64,000 nucleotides of DNA. Source: Variovorax paradoxus (GTDB lineage Bacteria > Pseudomonadota > Gammaproteobacteria > Burkholderiales > Burkholderiaceae_C). Positions 8,702 through 17,571 of this stretch are shown piece by piece. Each line of letters starts with the position of its first letter. Position 1 is the first letter of the stretch. The stretch spans positions 91,892-155,891 of the forward strand of contig NZ_JAGGNU010000020.1 in assembly GCF_018614915.1 (NCBI RefSeq), given 5' to 3'. The notes below the pieces were generated by a model that did not search any database, was not told the DNA's origin, and saw nothing but the letters and a program-made list of their open reading frames with translations. The translations under genes and the position numbers were made by a program.

Positions 8702-10510
8702 ATGGACAAGAAACCGATTCTCTGGACTCAAGGACGAGGACAAGGAAGGACGCATCTTCAAGCGCTCGAGCAGCTCAAGCTCAAGGACAACCAACGTGTT
8801 GGCTTCAAGCTGGGCCACAGGATCGACTTGGCGGGCGAGAGAAAAGCTGTTCTCTTCGTGACCACCCGCGCCAAAGAGAACTTGGCGAAGCGCGCCTGGA
8901 ACGCCCTGATCGACCGCAACGCCACGCGCCAAAGTGCCGCGAAGCTCGCTTTCTCCAGGATAAGAAATGAGATAGGAAGCATCCCCGGCTTCTCCGGATC
9001 GGCAAATGTCGGCGCCAGGTTGGACGAGCTGCAGCATGCCATCGAAGCATCGGGTTCGATCAAGGCAAAAACAATCGACGCGTTGATGCGCGCCGTCGCT
9101 GAGATGCCCATCAGAGCTGCCGCCCGTCAGGCCACGTCGGAAGCAGGCAGCTTCTTCGAATTGTCCGGGTCGGACCTTGACCCGTTGAAAGATGCGCTTC
9201 ACTGTGACGTCACCTGCATCAAGAAATTCCAGGCTTTCGTGAGTGCCGCCGCTTCCGGCGACACAGCGGCGCTGGACTACAACATGGCAAAGGACTTCTG
9301 TGAAAAATGGGTCCGTGCTTCAGCCGAACTTCCGCAGACCATCGACCGGTCTTTCAAGCACGCGGTCGACAGCATGGTTGGCATGCTGACAGGGCCCGGC
9401 AGGTTGGAAATGCCGTCAAAAAAAGAGGCCCTGATCGACGAACGCGCGTTCGTGGACGACAGCACGCTGCGCCTCGACGAAAAAAATTTCCGCAAACCTG
9501 AAAACGCACTGTGCGACAACCATCAGGGCAGCGTCCATGTGTATGAGCACGGCAGGGACCATGTCGTGGTCAAAGCCTTTGCCCAGGTAAAAGACAGGAA
9601 AGGCGTGCCCAGGCACACACCCGTCGCCATGAACGAGGTCCGCGCACACGAGCAGGCACAGGTGAACGCTGGCGGCGAGTCGCATGTCATTGGGCTCAAG
9701 GCCGCTGTGCGAACTCCCGATGGAGGCACGCTGGTCGTGCTCGAACATGCGCCGCTTGGGGATGCCAATACGCTCACTCGGCGAATCGAGACAGCCGAAT
9801 TGTCCGACAAGCAACTCCATCCGAGACGTGCGCAGAACGTCAAGCTGCTCGCCTTCGCTGACATGCTCAAAGGCGTCGCGCAAGCGCATGACAACGGCGT
9901 CATGCACCTGGACATCAAGCCCGACAACTTTTTCATCGACAAGCACGGCAAGCTGCTGCTGGGCGATTTCGGTACCTCCAAGACCTCCATGGCGGCCTCG
10001 ATGGAGAGCGGCACCGCAGCGCCGGATTTCGCGGCGCCGGAGCAGCTTGAGACAGGCAAAATGAAGAAGCCGGGCCTGATCACGTACAAGGCCGACATCT
10101 GGTCGTTGGGCGTCATCCTCTGCGAGTTCGTTGCGCCGCGCGTCCCCGGCAAAGGACCCGACGTGCCGAATCGTCCGTTTCCCTATGAAAAACCACTCGA
10201 AGGCGAGAGGTTGATCGAAGATTTCATAAAGCTTCCGAAGGTCCAGCGCTTCGAGCAACTGCAACTGAGCCAGCACAACCCGCTGCATCAGCTGGTCGTC
10301 GAGATGCTGGACCCAGACCCCGCCAAGCGCCCTTCAGTGCACCAGGTGCTCGATCATCCGGAAATGAAGCGGTTCACCGATCCGGGCACGAATGAGGAGG
10401 AGACGGTGAAACGAACGCGCAAGGATCTTCTCGATCTGGCGAAGAGAGGCCGAGCTCAGTCGAGACGGACGCACCGATATGAGGGGTATATGAAAGTCCG
10501 TCTGGACTAA
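8702..10510 (+). CDS. Eukaryotic-like protein kinase, probable type III effector
   Basis: A 602-residue protein. Residues 1 to ~270 match no family I know and include several amphipathic helices. A kinase domain follows at about 270-555. The glycine loop is degenerate (NHQGSVHVYE). The ATP lysine is K291 in VVVKAF, the likely helix-C Glu is E312 or E317, the catalytic loop is HLDIKPDN with D404, the metal site is DFG at 422-424, and APE is at 445-447. D465 lies in KADIWSLGVIL and R543 in AKRPS. Every catalytic residue is present, so activity is expected, but HLD replaces HRD (a non-RD kinase). There are no transmembrane or PASTA segments, unlike PknB. The CesT-type gene just upstream suggests export into a host cell. 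The coding sequence is richer in A-runs than its neighbours (9419-9425, 9480-9486), which suggests transfer. A terminator follows directly. Confidence 0.8.
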   Translation: MDKKPILWTQGRGQGRTHLQALEQLKLKDNQRVGFKLGHRIDLAGERKAVLFVTTRAKENLAKRAWNALIDRNATRQSAAKLAFSRIRNEIGSIPGFSGSANVGARLDELQHAIEASGSIKAKTIDALMRAVAEMPIRAAARQATSEAGSFFELSGSDLDPLKDALHCDVTCIKKFQAFVSAAASGDTAALDYNMAKDFCEKWVRASAELPQTIDRSFKHAVDSMVGMLTGPGRLEMPSKKEALIDERAFVDDSTLRLDEKNFRKPENALCDNHQGSVHVYEHGRDHVVVKAFAQVKDRKGVPRHTPVAMNEVRAHEQAQVNAGGESHVIGLKAAVRTPDGGTLVVLEHAPLGDANTLTRRIETAELSDKQLHPRRAQNVKLLAFADMLKGVAQAHDNGVMHLDIKPDNFFIDKHGKLLLGDFGTSKTSMAASMESGTAAPDFAAPEQLETGKMKKPGLITYKADIWSLGVILCEFVAPRVPGKGPDVPNRPFPYEKPLEGERLIEDFIKLPKVQRFEQLQLSQHNPLHQLVVEMLDPDPAKRPSVHQVLDHPEMKRFTDPGTNEEETVKRTRKDLLDLAKRGRAQSRRTHRYEGYMKVRLD

Positions 10511-10535
10511 AACGCCTCCCCCTCTAGAATCAGCC

Positions 10536-10567
10536 ACCGGGCCCAAGTTTCTTGCGCCCGGTTTTTT
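10536..10567 (+). terminator. Intrinsic terminator after the kinase gene
   Basis: A perfect 7-bp stem, ACCGGGC (10536-10542) with GCCCGGT (10556-10562), and a 13-base loop lead into six T (10562-10567). It closes the chaperone-kinase unit 25 bases after the kinase stop. Confidence 0.85.
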
Positions 10568-10648
10568 GCGCCTGTTTTCATTGACCCGAAGACGCTGCAG
10601 AACCCGGCCGAACCAAGCGCTCAATTCACCTTCACAGGAGCTTTGGCC

Positions 10649-11626
10649 ATGCAGATCTTCGACTACGACAACATCCTCCTGCTCCCGCGCAAATGCGTAG
10701 TGGAAAGCCGCGCGGAGTGCGACGCCAGCGTCGTGCTCGGCGGCCGCAGCTTCCGCATCCCGGCGGTGCCGGCCAACATGAAAACGGTGGTCGACGAGTC
10801 CATCTGCACCTGGCTCGCGAAGAACGGCTACTTCTACGTGATGCACCGCTTCGACCTCGACAACGTGCAGTTCGTCAAGGACATGCACGCCAAAGGCGTC
10901 TTCGCATCGATTTCCCTGGGCGTCAAGAAGCCGGACTACGACGCGGTCGACCAGCTGGCAGCCCTCGGACTCACACCTGAATACATCACGATCGACATCG
11001 CGCACGGCCATGCCGACACCGTGAAGAACATGATCGCGTACCTGAAGAAGAAGCTGCCGAAGTCCTTCGTGATTGCGGGCAACGTGGGCACGCCGGAGGC
11101 CGTGATCGATCTCGAGAACTGGGGCGCGGACGCGACCAAGGTCGGCATCGGTCCGGGCAAGGTCTGCATCACCAAGCTCAAGACCGGCTTCGGCACGGGC
11201 GGCTGGCAACTGTCGGCGCTCAAGTGGTGCGCGCGCGTCGCGACCAAGCCAATCATTGCCGACGGCGGCATCCGCGACCACGGCGACATTGCCAAGAGCA
11301 TCCGCTTCGGCGCCTCGATGGTGATGATCGGCTCGCTCTTCGCCGGGCACGAGGATTCACCGGGCCAGACGGTGGAGGTCGATGGCGTGCTCTTCAAGGA
11401 GTACTACGGCTCGGCCAGCGACTTCAACAAGGGCGAGTACAGGCACGTCGAGGGCAAGCGCATCCTGGAGCCGATCAAGGGCAAGCTGGCCGACACGCTG
11501 GTCGAGATGGAGCAGGACATCCAGAGCTCCATCAGCTATGCGGGCGGTCGCAAGCTCATGGACATCCGCAAGGTCAACTACGTCACGCTGGGCGGCGACA
11601 ACGCGGGCGAGCACCTGCTGATGTAG
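10649..11626 (+). CDS. guaC: GMP reductase
   Basis: A 325-residue TIM-barrel enzyme of the IMPDH/GMPR family that deaminates GMP to IMP with NADPH in purine salvage. Family marks are [12 protein letters not shown] at the N-terminus, the catalytic-Cys loop [15 protein letters not shown], the phosphate site [17 protein letters not shown], and the flap FKEYYGSAS. There is no CBS insertion, which separates it from IMP dehydrogenase. The length matches the ~326-residue GuaC type of Gram-positive bacteria more than the 347-residue E. coli form. The start is ATG 10649, with AGGAG at 10636-10640. A TTG two codons upstream is in frame but too close to that ribosome site. Confidence 0.92.
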   Translation: MQIFDYDNILLLPRKCVVESRAECDASVVLGGRSFRIPAVPANMKTVVDESICTWLAKNGYFYVMHRFDLDNVQFVKDMHAKGVFASISLGVKKPDYDAVDQLAALGLTPEYITIDIAHGHADTVKNMIAYLKKKLPKSFVIAGNVGTPEAVIDLENWGADATKVGIGPGKVCITKLKTGFGTGGWQLSALKWCARVATKPIIADGGIRDHGDIAKSIRFGASMVMIGSLFAGHEDSPGQTVEVDGVLFKEYYGSASDFNKGEYRHVEGKRILEPIKGKLADTLVEMEQDIQSSISYAGGRKLMDIRKVNYVTLGGDNAGEHLLM

Positions 11627-12493
11627 TCAGGCCTCGAGCAGCTGCGCCGCGTAGCGGTGCAGCGCGTGCGCCGGATCGGCGAAGGCATCGACGATGCTGA
11701 AGTGGTGCAGACCCGGCAGCAGCTCGCAGACCGGCACGGTGTTGCGGCCCCAGGCCTCGCGGATCGACGCGTTGTGGCGGATGAACTCGGCGCTCTCGTC
11801 GCCACCCGCGACCGCGTAGAGCTGGCCGCGCGGAGGCGCCGACCAGAGCACCGGGCTCGCGCGCAGCACATCTGCATCGCTCAGGCGAAGCACGTTTTCC
11901 AGGAAAGGCGTGCGCTGCAGCGGCCGCAGGTCGTAGAGGCCGGAGATCGAGAGCGCGTTGCGCACCAGATGCGCGGGCAGATCGGGCGCGACCGCCTTCC
12001 AGTCGCAGGCCAGCAGCGCCGCCGCCATGTGCCCGCCCGCCGAATGGCCGGCGACAGTGATGCGCGAGGGATCGCCGCCGTAGGCCGCGACGTGGCGCCA
12101 TGTCCATGCGAGCGCGCGCACCATCTGCAGCACGATGTCCGGCACGGTCACCGGCCGCTCGGCCGGGCCGGGGCACAAGGCGTAGTTGGGCACGACCACG
12201 CACACGCCGCGGTCGTTGAAGGCGGGCGCGACGAAGGAATGGTCGCTCTTGTCGAGCGCGCGCCAGTAGCCGCCGTGGATGAACACCAGCACGGGTGCAT
12301 CGGGCACGGGCGCCGGGAAGAGGTCGAGCGTTTCGCCGGGGCCGGGGCCGTAACGCAGGTCGAGCCGGCCGGGCAAGGCGTCGCGCGCAGCGGCGGAATC
12401 GCGCGCCCAGCGGCCGAGGTAAGCCGGATGGTCCGCCACCCGCGCCATGTTGTTGTACATGGCTTCCAGCCAGGCGGGGTCGTCGAAGGCCAT
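11627..12493 (-). CDS. Alpha/beta hydrolase with HGGYW motif (arylformamidase-like)
   Basis: A 288-residue esterase-type alpha/beta hydrolase. The oxyanion-hole motif is FIHGGYWRAL, the nucleophile elbow is VAGHSAGGHMAAAL, and the likely catalytic His is in LLPGLHHFSIVDAF. HGGYW is the signature of the hydrolase type of kynurenine formamidase (the animal and yeast form), though bacterial members often act on other esters. The window also holds a metal-type KynB at 50.7 kb, so this need not be the pathway enzyme. I chose ATG 12493 (MAFDDPAW) with GAAGAA about ten bases upstream; ATG 12523 would add ten basic residues. It converges end to end with guaC without a gap. Confidence 0.75.
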   Translation of the reverse strand: MAFDDPAWLEAMYNNMARVADHPAYLGRWARDSAAARDALPGRLDLRYGPGPGETLDLFPAPVPDAPVLVFIHGGYWRALDKSDHSFVAPAFNDRGVCVVVPNYALCPGPAERPVTVPDIVLQMVRALAWTWRHVAAYGGDPSRITVAGHSAGGHMAAALLACDWKAVAPDLPAHLVRNALSISGLYDLRPLQRTPFLENVLRLSDADVLRASPVLWSAPPRGQLYAVAGGDESAEFIRHNASIREAWGRNTVPVCELLPGLHHFSIVDAFADPAHALHRYAAQLLEA

Positions 12494-12551
12494 GCGATCG
12501 GTGCTTCTTCTGCGTTGGGGCATCGGTTCTGGTTAAAATTCGCTTCGCGTT

Positions 12552-12627
<76 letters not shown>

Positions 12628-12637
12628 ACATCTCTCG

Positions 12638-12673
12638 AAGGCCTCGGCACATCGCCGGGGCCTTTTCTTTTTT
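12638..12673 (+). terminator. Intrinsic terminator after tRNA-Ala
   Basis: AAGGCCTCGGC (12638-12648) pairs with GCCGGGGCCTT (12654-12664) over 11 positions with one T-G pair and a five-base loop. A T-rich tail interrupted by one C follows. It ends against the convergent SDR gene. Confidence 0.85.
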
Positions 12674-13381
12674 TCAGGTGTCCAGCGTCAGGTGCCGGCC
12701 ATGCAGCGCGGCGGCGGCCGGCGAAGCCAGGAAGCCGATGGTCTGCGCCGCCACGGCGGTCGACACCCAGGTTTCGGGCCTGGCGTCGGGCATGGCCTGG
12801 CGATTGGCCGGCGTGTCGAGCACGCTGGGTGCGATGCTGTTGACCTGAATGCCGTGCGGAGCCAGTTCGGCGGCTGCCGCCTCGACCAGGCGCTGCAAGG
12901 CGCTCTTCGAAGCGATGTAGGCTGCCATCCCGGCCGTGCCGCGCGCCGCGTTCTTGGCGCTCACGGCGACCACGCTGCCGGCCTTGTGCTCGATCATCGA
13001 CGGCACCAGTGCCTGCGAGACGGCCACGAAGGACCACGCGTTGAGGTCCATCATCCGATCCCAGGCCGCGCGGCTCAGCGCGTGCACCGGCTCGCCCATC
13101 TCGAAACCGCCGGCGATGTGGACCAGCGCATCGACCTGCTTGAAGGCCGCGAGGATCTGCGTCGCGGCCTCGGCCATGGCCGAGGCCGAAGTCACGTCAG
13201 CCTGCAGCAACAGGTGTTGCGAGTTGTCGAGTCCCGGAAAGGTGTTGACCAGATGCTCCATGCGGTGGTCGAGCAGCGCCACCCGCGCGCCCTGGTCGAG
13301 AAAATGCTGCACGACGGCACGACCGAGCGCGCCGGCGGCGCCGGTCACCACGACATGGCGGATGGTGTTGGTTTCGATCAT
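12674..13381 (-). CDS. Short-chain dehydrogenase/reductase
   Basis: A 235-residue classical SDR. The Rossmann start is VVVTGAAGALGRAV (TGxxGxLG), NAD(P) is further held by LLLQADVTS, the structural NAG-like motif is VHIAGGFEMGE, and the active site has a Ser strand (VAVSAKNAA) and YIASK with Tyr and Lys in the proper spacing. The substrate cannot be told. Its 5' end lies 101 bases from the divergent thiolase gene. This is a short, soluble member with no extra domains. Confidence 0.85.
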   Translation of the reverse strand: MIETNTIRHVVVTGAAGALGRAVVQHFLDQGARVALLDHRMEHLVNTFPGLDNSQHLLLQADVTSASAMAEAATQILAAFKQVDALVHIAGGFEMGEPVHALSRAAWDRMMDLNAWSFVAVSQALVPSMIEHKAGSVVAVSAKNAARGTAGMAAYIASKSALQRLVEAAAAELAPHGIQVNSIAPSVLDTPANRQAMPDARPETWVSTAVAAQTIGFLASPAAAALHGRHLTLDT

Positions 13382-13482
13382 TTCGCAGCTCCTTGTCCGG
13401 GGCAGGCATGGTAACGCCGGCGTCAGTGCAGGAAACGCTCGACTGGCATCATTGAAGTTTCCTTTTGCACCGGAGAATCGTC

Positions 13483-14664
13483 ATGAAAGAAGTGGTTGTT
13501 GTGAGTGGCGTGCGCACCGCGATCGGTACCTTTGGCGGAAGCCTCAAGGACGTGCCGCCCACGCGGCTGGCGGCGCTGGTGACCAGAGAGGCGCTGGCGC
13601 GCGCGAAGGTCGACGGCAAGGATGTCGGCCACGTGGTGTTCGGCCACGTGGTCAATACCGAACCGCGCGACATGTACATGGCCCGCGTGGCCGCCATCGA
13701 AGGCGGTTGCGCCCAGGAAACCCCTGCCCTTACGGTGAACCGCCTCTGCGGATCGGGCCTGCAGGCGATCGTGAGCGCGGCGCAGAGCATCCAGCTCGGC
13801 GATGCCAAGGTGGCGGTCGGCGGTGGCGCGGAAAGCATGAGCCGCGCGCCGCTCTCTTCGCTGAGCGCGCGCTGGGGCGTGCGCATGGGCGATACCAAGC
13901 TGGTCGACATGATGATCGGCGCGCTGCACGACCCCTTCGAGAACATCCACATGGGCGTCACGGCGGAGAACGTCGCGAAGAAGTGGGGCATCAGCCGCGA
14001 AACGCAGGACCAGACGGCCCTCGCCAGCCACCAGCGTGCGCAGAAAGCCATCGAGAACGGCTACTTCAAGACGCAGATCGTCCCGGTGCCGCTGGAAAGC
14101 CGCAAGGGCCCGACGCAGTTCGACACCGACGAGCACGTGCGCCTCGACGCCCGGATCGAGGACATGGCGAAGCTCAAGCCCGCCTTCCTGAAGGAGAACG
14201 GCACGGTGACGGCCGGCAACGCCTCGGGCATCAACGACGCGGCCGCGGCGGTGGTGCTGATGGAGAAGGAAGAGGCGGCGCGGCGCGGCCTGAAGCCGAT
14301 GGCGCGCATCGTCGCCTATGCCTTCGCCGGCGTGGACCCGGCCTACATGGGCATCGGCCCGGTGCCGGCCTCGCGCAAGGCGCTGGAAAAGGCGGGCCTG
14401 AAGGCGTCCGACATGGACGTGGTCGAAGCCAACGAGGCGTTCGCGGCGCAGGCCTGCGCGGTGAGCCAGGACCTGGGTCTCGACCCCGCCAAGGTGAACC
14501 CGAACGGCTCCGGCATCTCGCTCGGCCACCCGATCGGCGCCACCGGCGCGCTGATCACCGTGAAGGCCCTGTACGAGCTCGAACGCATCCAGGGCCGCTA
14601 CGCGCTGGTGACGATGTGCATCGGCGGCGGCCAGGGAATCGCGTGTATTTTCGAGCGCGGCTGA
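13483..14664 (+). CDS. bktB: Acetyl-CoA acetyltransferase / beta-ketothiolase, BktB type
   Basis: A 393-residue thiolase. It condenses or cleaves acyl-CoA plus acetyl-CoA and feeds polyhydroxyalkanoate synthesis or fatty-acid oxidation. The acyl-accepting Cys is in VNRLCGSGLQAIV, the His in SLGHPIGATGA, and the second Cys in TMCIGGGQG. Length, N-terminus (VVVVSGVRTAIGTFGGSLKD) and C-terminus closely resemble Cupriavidus BktB, which accepts longer chains than PhaA, hence the symbol. The start is ATG 13483, with GGAGA about seven bases before. No phaB or phaC lies nearby. Confidence 0.88.
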   Translation: MKEVVVVSGVRTAIGTFGGSLKDVPPTRLAALVTREALARAKVDGKDVGHVVFGHVVNTEPRDMYMARVAAIEGGCAQETPALTVNRLCGSGLQAIVSAAQSIQLGDAKVAVGGGAESMSRAPLSSLSARWGVRMGDTKLVDMMIGALHDPFENIHMGVTAENVAKKWGISRETQDQTALASHQRAQKAIENGYFKTQIVPVPLESRKGPTQFDTDEHVRLDARIEDMAKLKPAFLKENGTVTAGNASGINDAAAAVVLMEKEEAARRGLKPMARIVAYAFAGVDPAYMGIGPVPASRKALEKAGLKASDMDVVEANEAFAAQACAVSQDLGLDPAKVNPNGSGISLGHPIGATGALITVKALYELERIQGRYALVTMCIGGGQGIACIFERG

Positions 14665-14687
14665 GCGAAGCGGTCTCGCTCTATGGC

Positions 14688-14693
14688 TATAAT
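14688..14693 (+). promoter_or_regulatory. -10 box of the tRNA-Lys promoter
   Basis: An exact TATAAT, 35 bases before the mature tRNA 5' end. No clear -35 box is seen; the TGA of bktB lies in that region. Confidence 0.55.
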
Positions 14694-14728
14694 CGTGGGA
14701 TTGCCTGAATGACAGAAATGTCGATCAG

Positions 14729-14804
14729 GGGCTCTTAGCTCAGTTGGTAGAGCAGCGGACTCTTAATCCGTAGGTCGAGTGTTCGAGTCACTCAGGGCCC
14801 ACCA
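14729..14804 (+). tRNA. tRNA-Lys (anticodon CTT)
   Basis: A 76-base tRNA with encoded CCA. The acceptor stem is GGGCTCT/AGGGCCC with one G-T pair, the D-arm is TAGCTCAGTTGGTAGAGC, and the anticodon stem GCGGA/TCCGT holds the loop CTCTTAA, giving anticodon CTT for AAG codons. The T-arm is GAGTGTTCGAGTCACTC. No integrase or duplicated 3' end is nearby, so it does not mark an island. Confidence 0.95.
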
Positions 14805-14814
14805 AGACCATATG

Positions 14815-14848
14815 AAAGCCCGCCATCCGAACGATGGCGGGCTTTTTT
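14815..14848 (+). terminator. Intrinsic terminator after tRNA-Lys
   Basis: AAAGCCCGCCATC (14815-14827) pairs perfectly with GATGGCGGGCTTT (14833-14845) around the loop CGAAC, followed by more T to 14848. Confidence 0.92.
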
Positions 14849-14970
14849 CATGGATTGCTGGGGCAGGATCGGGCAAGAGACGAAGAGGATCAGGCTACCG
14901 CGAGCCTTCCGGCGAGGACGACACTGATGCTGCTGCACGCTCGCAGCAAGCAAGCCAAGGAGTCCCGCAC

Positions 14971-16020
14971 ATGCGCTACAAAAAATTCGGCCGCACCGGC
15001 CTGTTCGTGTCCGAGCTTTGCCTTGGCACGATGACTTTCGGCGGCGGAGACGGCATCTGGGGACAGATCGGCGACCTGCAACAAGCCGACGCCGAGCGCC
15101 TGATCGGCCGCTCGCTCGATGCCGGAATCAACTTCATCGACACGGCCGACGTCTATTCCGACGGCCGCTCGGAAATCATCACCGGGCAGGCGCTGCGAAA
15201 CCTGCAGGTGCCGCGCGAGAACGTCGTCGTCGCCACCAAGGTGTTCGGCGAGACCGGCAGCAAAGGCATCAATTCGCGCGGCATGTCGCGCCACCACATC
15301 ATGGACGGCGTGAAGGCGAGCCTGAAACGCCTGCAGCTGGACCATATCGACCTGTACCAGATCCACGGCTTCGATCCGGCGACGCCGATCGAGGAAACCG
15401 TGCGGGCACTCGACAACCTCGTGCAGCAAGGTCACGTGCGCTATGTGGGCGTATCGAACTGGGCGGCATGGCAGATCATGAAGGCGCTCGGCATCTCGGA
15501 GCGGCTGGGGCTCGCGCGCTTCGAATCGCTGCAGGCGTACTACACGGTGGCCGGCCGCGACCTCGAGCGCGAACTGGTTCCGCTGCTGCACAGCGAAAGT
15601 GTCGGCCTGATGGTGTGGAGCCCGCTCGCCGGCGGTCTGCTGAGCGGCAAGTACAGCCGCGAGCTCAAGGCCGAGGCCGGCAGCCGCCGCACCACCTTCG
15701 ACTTTCCGCCGGTGAACGTCGAGCGCGCCCACGACTGCATCGACGTGATGCGCGGCATCGCACAGGCGAAGGACGTTTCCGTGGCGCAGATCGCGCTGGC
15801 CTGGCTGCTGCACCAGCCGGTCGTGACGAGCGTGATCATCGGCGCCAAGCGCGCGGAGCAGCTCGATGACAATATTGCGGCGACCGCCATCGCGTTGAAC
15901 GGCGACGAACTCGCCGCGCTCGACAAGGTCAGTGCGCTGCCGGCCGAATACCCGGGCTGGATGCTCGCGCGCCAGGGCGATCCCAGGCGCAAGCAGCTGG
16001 CGGAATCCGGCCGCGCCTGA
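14971..16020 (+). CDS. Aldo/keto reductase
   Basis: A 349-residue NADPH-dependent oxidoreductase of the potassium-channel-beta-like / AKR group. The catalytic tetrad is visible: Asp and Tyr in FIDTADVYSDGRSE, Lys in VVVATKVFG, His in LYQIHGFD. The cofactor end has SVIIGAKRAEQL. The start is ATG 14971 (MRYKKFGRTGLFVSEL), with AAGGAG at 14957-14962. An in-frame ATG at 14779 lies inside the tRNA and is rejected. The physiological substrate is unknown. The gene ends seven bases from the convergent dehydrogenase gene. Confidence 0.88.
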   Translation: MRYKKFGRTGLFVSELCLGTMTFGGGDGIWGQIGDLQQADAERLIGRSLDAGINFIDTADVYSDGRSEIITGQALRNLQVPRENVVVATKVFGETGSKGINSRGMSRHHIMDGVKASLKRLQLDHIDLYQIHGFDPATPIEETVRALDNLVQQGHVRYVGVSNWAAWQIMKALGISERLGLARFESLQAYYTVAGRDLERELVPLLHSESVGLMVWSPLAGGLLSGKYSRELKAEAGSRRTTFDFPPVNVERAHDCIDVMRGIAQAKDVSVAQIALAWLLHQPVVTSVIIGAKRAEQLDDNIAATAIALNGDELAALDKVSALPAEYPGWMLARQGDPRRKQLAESGRA

Positions 16021-16026
16021 GGGCGG

Positions 16027-17472
16027 CTAGACCGCCATGATCGACACGGCCTTGGTGTTCAGGTAGGCCTCCATGGCCTCCGGGCCGCCTTCGGAGCCGT
16101 AGCCCGAATCCTTCACGCCGCCGAAGGGCATTTCCGGCGAAGGCGCGGCGGGCTGGTTGATCCACAGCATGCCGACTTCCATCTGCTGCGACAGCAGATG
16201 GGCGTTTTTGATCGACTTCGTGAAGGCGTAGCCGGCGAGGCCGAAAGGCAGGCGGTTGGCTTCGGCGATCGCCTCCTCGAGCGTGTCGAAGCCGCGGATC
16301 GCGGCCACCGGGCCGAAAGGCTCGTTGTTGAACACGTCAGCCTCCAGCGACACGTCGGTCAGCACCGTGGGCGCAAAGAAGTTGCCCACCGAGCCCACGC
16401 GTTCGCCGCCGGTGGCGATCTTGGCGCCGGTGGCGCGCGCGTCGTCGAGCACCTTGGCCATGGCCGTGAGACGGCGCGCATTGGCCAGCGGTCCGAGCGT
16501 GGTGCCCTCGGCCAGGCCGTCGCCGAGCTTGAGGCTCTCGGCGTGCTTCACCATCGCTTCGGCAAAGGCCTGCTTGATGCTGTTGTGCACCAGAAAGCGT
16601 GTCGGCGAGATGCACACCTGGCCCGCGTTGCGGAACTTGGCACCGCCGGACGCCTTCACGGCCAGCGCGACGTCGGCGTCCTCGGCCACGATCACCGGCG
16701 CGTGGCCGCCCAGCTCCATGGTGGCGCGCTTCATGTGCGCACCGGCCAGGGCGGCGAGCTGCTTGCCCACCGGGGTCGAGCCGGTGAAGGTGACCTTGCG
16801 GATGATCGGATGCGGGATCAGGTAGCTCGAGATTTCGGCCGGATCGCCGAACACCAGGCCCACCGTGCCCGCGGGCACGCCGGCGTCCACGAAGGCCTGC
16901 AGCAGCGCCGCCGGGGAAGCCGGCGTCTCTTCCGGCGCCTTGACGAGGAAGGAGCAGCCGCTGGCCAGCGCGGCGCCGAGCTTGCGCACGATCTGGTTGA
17001 TCGGGAAGTTCCAGGGTGTGAAGGCGGCGACGGGGCCGAGCGGCTCCTTGATCACCAGTTGCTGCGCGGCAAGGTTGCGCGAGGGCACGATGCGGCCGTA
17101 GACGCGGCGGCCTTCGTCTGCGAACCATTCGATGATGTCGGCCGCGGCCAGCACTTCGCCGCGCGCTTCGACGAAGGGCTTGCCCTGCTCCTGCGTCAGC
17201 AGGCGGGCGATGTCGGCGGCGCGTTCGCGCACCAGCGCCGCAGCCTTGCGCATGGTGGCTGCGCGTTCGTTGGCCGGAATCCTGCGCCAGGCCTCGAAGC
17301 CGCGCTGCGCCGCGGCCAGCGCGCGGTCGAGGTCGACGATGCCGGCGTGGGCCACCTTGCCGATGGGCTTGCCGGTGGCGGGGTTGATCACGTCCAGGGT
17401 CTTGCCGCTCGCGGCGTCGCACCACTCATTCTCGATCAGCAGTCGGGTGTCGGTGTAGCTTGCTGTGGTCAT
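16027..17472 (-). CDS. NAD(P)-dependent semialdehyde dehydrogenase (succinate-semialdehyde type)
   Basis: A 481-residue class I aldehyde dehydrogenase. Cofactor and catalytic sites are [27 protein letters not shown], the general base Glu in TMELGGHAP and the nucleophile Cys in [13 protein letters not shown]. The [10 protein letters not shown] form and the C-terminal [15 protein letters not shown] are typical of GabD-like succinate- or glutarate-semialdehyde dehydrogenases. The exact substrate is inferred only at family level. The start is ATG 17472 (MTTASYTDT), with AAGGA upstream; a longer reading to 17532 is not supported. It follows the acetolactate-synthase-like gene on the same strand, 99 bases apart. 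Confidence 0.85.
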   Translation of the reverse strand: MTTASYTDTRLLIENEWCDAASGKTLDVINPATGKPIGKVAHAGIVDLDRALAAAQRGFEAWRRIPANERAATMRKAAALVRERAADIARLLTQEQGKPFVEARGEVLAAADIIEWFADEGRRVYGRIVPSRNLAAQQLVIKEPLGPVAAFTPWNFPINQIVRKLGAALASGCSFLVKAPEETPASPAALLQAFVDAGVPAGTVGLVFGDPAEISSYLIPHPIIRKVTFTGSTPVGKQLAALAGAHMKRATMELGGHAPVIVAEDADVALAVKASGGAKFRNAGQVCISPTRFLVHNSIKQAFAEAMVKHAESLKLGDGLAEGTTLGPLANARRLTAMAKVLDDARATGAKIATGGERVGSVGNFFAPTVLTDVSLEADVFNNEPFGPVAAIRGFDTLEEAIAEANRLPFGLAGYAFTKSIKNAHLLSQQMEVGMLWINQPAAPSPEMPFGGVKDSGYGSEGGPEAMEAYLNTKAVSIMAV

Positions 17473-17540
17473 GTCGGTCCTTGGGGTTCTTTCCGAGTGT
17501 TGATGCTGGCGCGCTGCGTTTCGCGCGGCCAACCGGCATT

Positions 17541-17552
17541 GTCACCGGTGAC
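17541..17552. promoter_or_regulatory. 12-bp perfect palindrome upstream of the semialdehyde dehydrogenase
   Basis: GTCACCGGTGAC reads the same on both strands and is framed by AACCG (17531-17535) and CGGTT (17552-17556). It lies 69 bases upstream of the dehydrogenase start, in the only gap between that gene and the acetolactate-synthase-like gene. It could be an operator; no regulator is assigned. Confidence 0.3.
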
Positions 17553-17571
17553 GGTTTTCCGGCCGGCGGAG

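Noticed and set aside
8702..10510. PknB-type housekeeping Ser/Thr kinase
   Set aside because: There is no transmembrane helix, no PASTA repeats and no phosphatase or cell-division gene nearby. The gene is instead paired with a chaperone-like gene.
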